NCBI GenBank assembly: GCA_032433765.1
Contig: JAVIAB010000046.1
Span: forward strand, 60,547,388 to 60,611,387
Direction: 5' to 3'
From: Megaustenia siamemsis
Taxonomy: Eukaryota; Mollusca; Gastropoda; Stylommatophora; Ariophantidae
Length of the DNA stretch: 64,000 nucleotides
Position numbers and translations under genes: made by a program. How positions within the stretch are numbered: the first letter of the stretch is position 1; each line of letters starts with the position of its first letter. The notes beneath the pieces were generated by a model. That model searched no databases. It had not been told where the DNA came from and worked only from the letters and a program-made list of their open reading frames with translations. Positions 62,288 through 64,000 of the stretch are shown in pieces.

Positions 62288-64000
62288 TTATTTCATCATC
62301 ATCATCATCATCGAGTGCCGTCTCCGCAACGAAGGTTGGCTACCATGGAGCACCATTCTGCTCTGTCTCTTGCTTTGATGGTGCAGGTTGTCATAGGCTG
62401 ATTTGTCCATCTTTTGATGTTACTCGCCCATGTTAGTCTTGGTCTGCCTCTGCCTCTTTTACCTTGTATTTTCCCCTCCAGGATTACTTTTAGTAGGCTG
62501 TTGTGTCTTTTAACATGGCCCAAAAATTGCATTTGTCTTGTCTGAATTGTACTTAGTAGTTCTCTTTTCATTTTTAGTTGTTTTAACACTTCATCATTTG
62601 TTTTCTTTTCCTTTCATCCAATTTTACCTATTCTTCTATATATCCACATTTCAAAGGCTTCGATTCTCTGTTCTGTTTTCTTGTCTACTGTCCATGTTTC
62701 TGCACCATACAGGAATATTGAGAAGATGCAACATTTTGTTATTCTTAGTTTTAGCCCTGGTGTTATTTTTTTTTATGTTAGTATGTCCTTCATGACATTA
62801 AAATTACTTTTTGCCATTCCTATTCTTTTGTTTATTTCAGTTGAACATTTTCCATCACTGGTTATAGTATGTCAAAGGTAGTTGTAGTTCTAAACTGTCT
62901 CCAGGTCTATTCCTTCAATTTTAAGATCCACTAGTGGGTTTTGAGTATTTCTTTGTTTATGATCATAGTTTTAGTCTTTTTGATATTCATATCTAGTCCA
63001 TATTTTTTGCTTGTCATGTTTATTTCATTAAGTAATTGTAGATCTTTAGGATTTTCTGCTAGTAGTACAGTATCGTCAGCATATCTAAGGTTATTGATTA
63101 TTTTTCCATTAATTTGTAGGCCTGGCATCTCTATGATGTTTTTAAAGATTTGCTCAGTGTATAGATTGAACAAGCTTGGTGATAGCATCCCTGTCTTACT
63201 CCTCTTTTTATATCAATGGGTGTAGTTCTCTTTGTTATATTTTATTATTGCTGTTTGCTCCCAGTATAGATTACATATTAGTTGTATGTCCATGTCATCT
63301 AGATGTATTTCTTTTAGGCATTCTATAAGTTGTTTGTAGTGTACTCTATCAAAAGCTTTGGTGTAGTCTATGAAGCAGGCATATATTGGTTTGTTTACTT
63401 CTGTGTACTTTTTGATTAATGTTCTCATGCAGAATATGGCTTCTTTTGTCCCACTATTTTTCCTAAATCCAAATTGCTGCTCATCTAATGTCTAGAACAC
63501 TATTGATTTTATTCTGAATCCTTCCTTGTATAACTTTTAGCAAGATTTTTGTAACATGGCTCATTAGGCTTATTGTTCTAAAGTCACTGCATTCAACTGC
63601 ACCATTCTTTTTAGGCAATGCAATGAAAGTTGATGTTTTTAGTTCATTTGGTATGTATCCTGTATGGTATATGTCGTTGCATATGTCTATATTCACTGCA
63701 ATGCCAAAATCTTCTAGTGCCTGTATCATCTCTATCTGTATGCTGTCAGGTCCTGCTGCTTTTCCCTTTTTCATTGTTTTTATAACTTTTTCCACCTCAG
63801 ATTTTAAGATTTTATAGCCTGATGTACATTTTATAACTGGTTTCTTGTCCCTTTGATCATGAAATAGTTCTGTTATATATTCCTGCCATCTATATTTATT
63901 TACCTGTTTTAATATTGTTCCACTTATCTTTATTTTGCACTGAGATGATGTCTATTTCTTTGCTGTTACCATTACTTCTGTCTTTTTGCTATTAAGGCTG
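62288..64000 (-). mobile_element. RTE-like LINE, RT and 3' end, running off the window
   Basis: Minus-strand frames from right to left: RWQEYITELFHDQRDKKPVI (before 63795); KTMKKGKAAGPDSIQIEMIQ and LPKKNGAVECSDFRTISLMS (63795-63481); ACFIDYTKAFDRVHYKQLIE, which holds motif A (63428-63213); LSPSLFNLYTEQIFKNIIEM and NNLRYADDTVLLAE, the catalytic YADD at about 63075-63086 (63188-62931); then the tail KRGRGRPRLTWASNI and MVANLRCGDGTR (62589-62308). It ends in (GATGAT)n-ATAAA. A handful of frameshifts and stops break it. It is the same family as 2280-2663, 38608-38975 and 56237-56990. Confidence 0.85.

Overview
This is a eukaryotic, almost certainly animal, genomic window. It holds no compact operon-like genes. 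Instead it shows spliced exons with GT/AG borders, very long introns, tRNA-derived SINEs, many dead LINE copies and enormous tandem-repeat arrays. The CUB exons, the F5/8-plus-EGF type of ORF and the style of the LINEs and SINEs suggest a lophotrochozoan, most likely a mollusc. That assignment is an inference and cannot be settled from this sequence alone.

Layout. 1-8.4 kb: a LINE remnant, a purine-rich minisatellite (466-2145), a LINE tail carrying a SINE with a clean 12-bp target-site duplication, a decayed gag-type retroelement with two zinc knuckles and a downstream ORF with repeated dynein-light-chain-type motifs, then 103-, 96- and 97-bp tandem repeats. 8.9-10.05 kb: a fragment of reverse transcriptase (RT) running straight into a 34-bp minisatellite apparently born from it. 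10.1-33.3 kb: one 23-kb pyrimidine-rich array built from related 40-50 bp units in alternating blocks, with nested larger duplications. 33.3-34.7 kb: one LINE inserted inside the RNase H region of another, with a 12-bp target-site duplication. 35-64 kb: a repeat-filled gene region.

Gene content. The best-supported host gene is on the minus strand. Four exons (58653-58812, 52642-52791, 39741-39944, 37378-37504) have acceptor and donor sites. The three introns between them are all phase 1, and the exons join into consecutive CUB domains of cubilin-like style. The gene is incomplete at both ends of the window, and its introns (5.9, 12.7 and 2.2 kb) hold most of the mobile elements of the right half. 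On the plus strand, 59198-60172 encodes an uninterrupted F5/8-like plus EGF-like protein fragment lying antisense just upstream of the first visible CUB exon.

Mobile elements. At least fifteen LINE pieces of three or more families are visible: RTE/CR1-like copies with RGRPR-type C-terminal tails, I-like copies with an RNase H domain, and others. Several end in simple repeats. A 342-bp mariner-type MITE with TIRs of about 85 bp lies at 55895-56236. No bacterial, CRISPR or intact viral system is present. The most interesting structures are the phase-consistent CUB exon chain, the TQT/GIQV motif ladder in the retroelement, the RT-seeded minisatellite, the layered 23-kb array and the 1.3-kb pure GATA tract abutting a LINE end.
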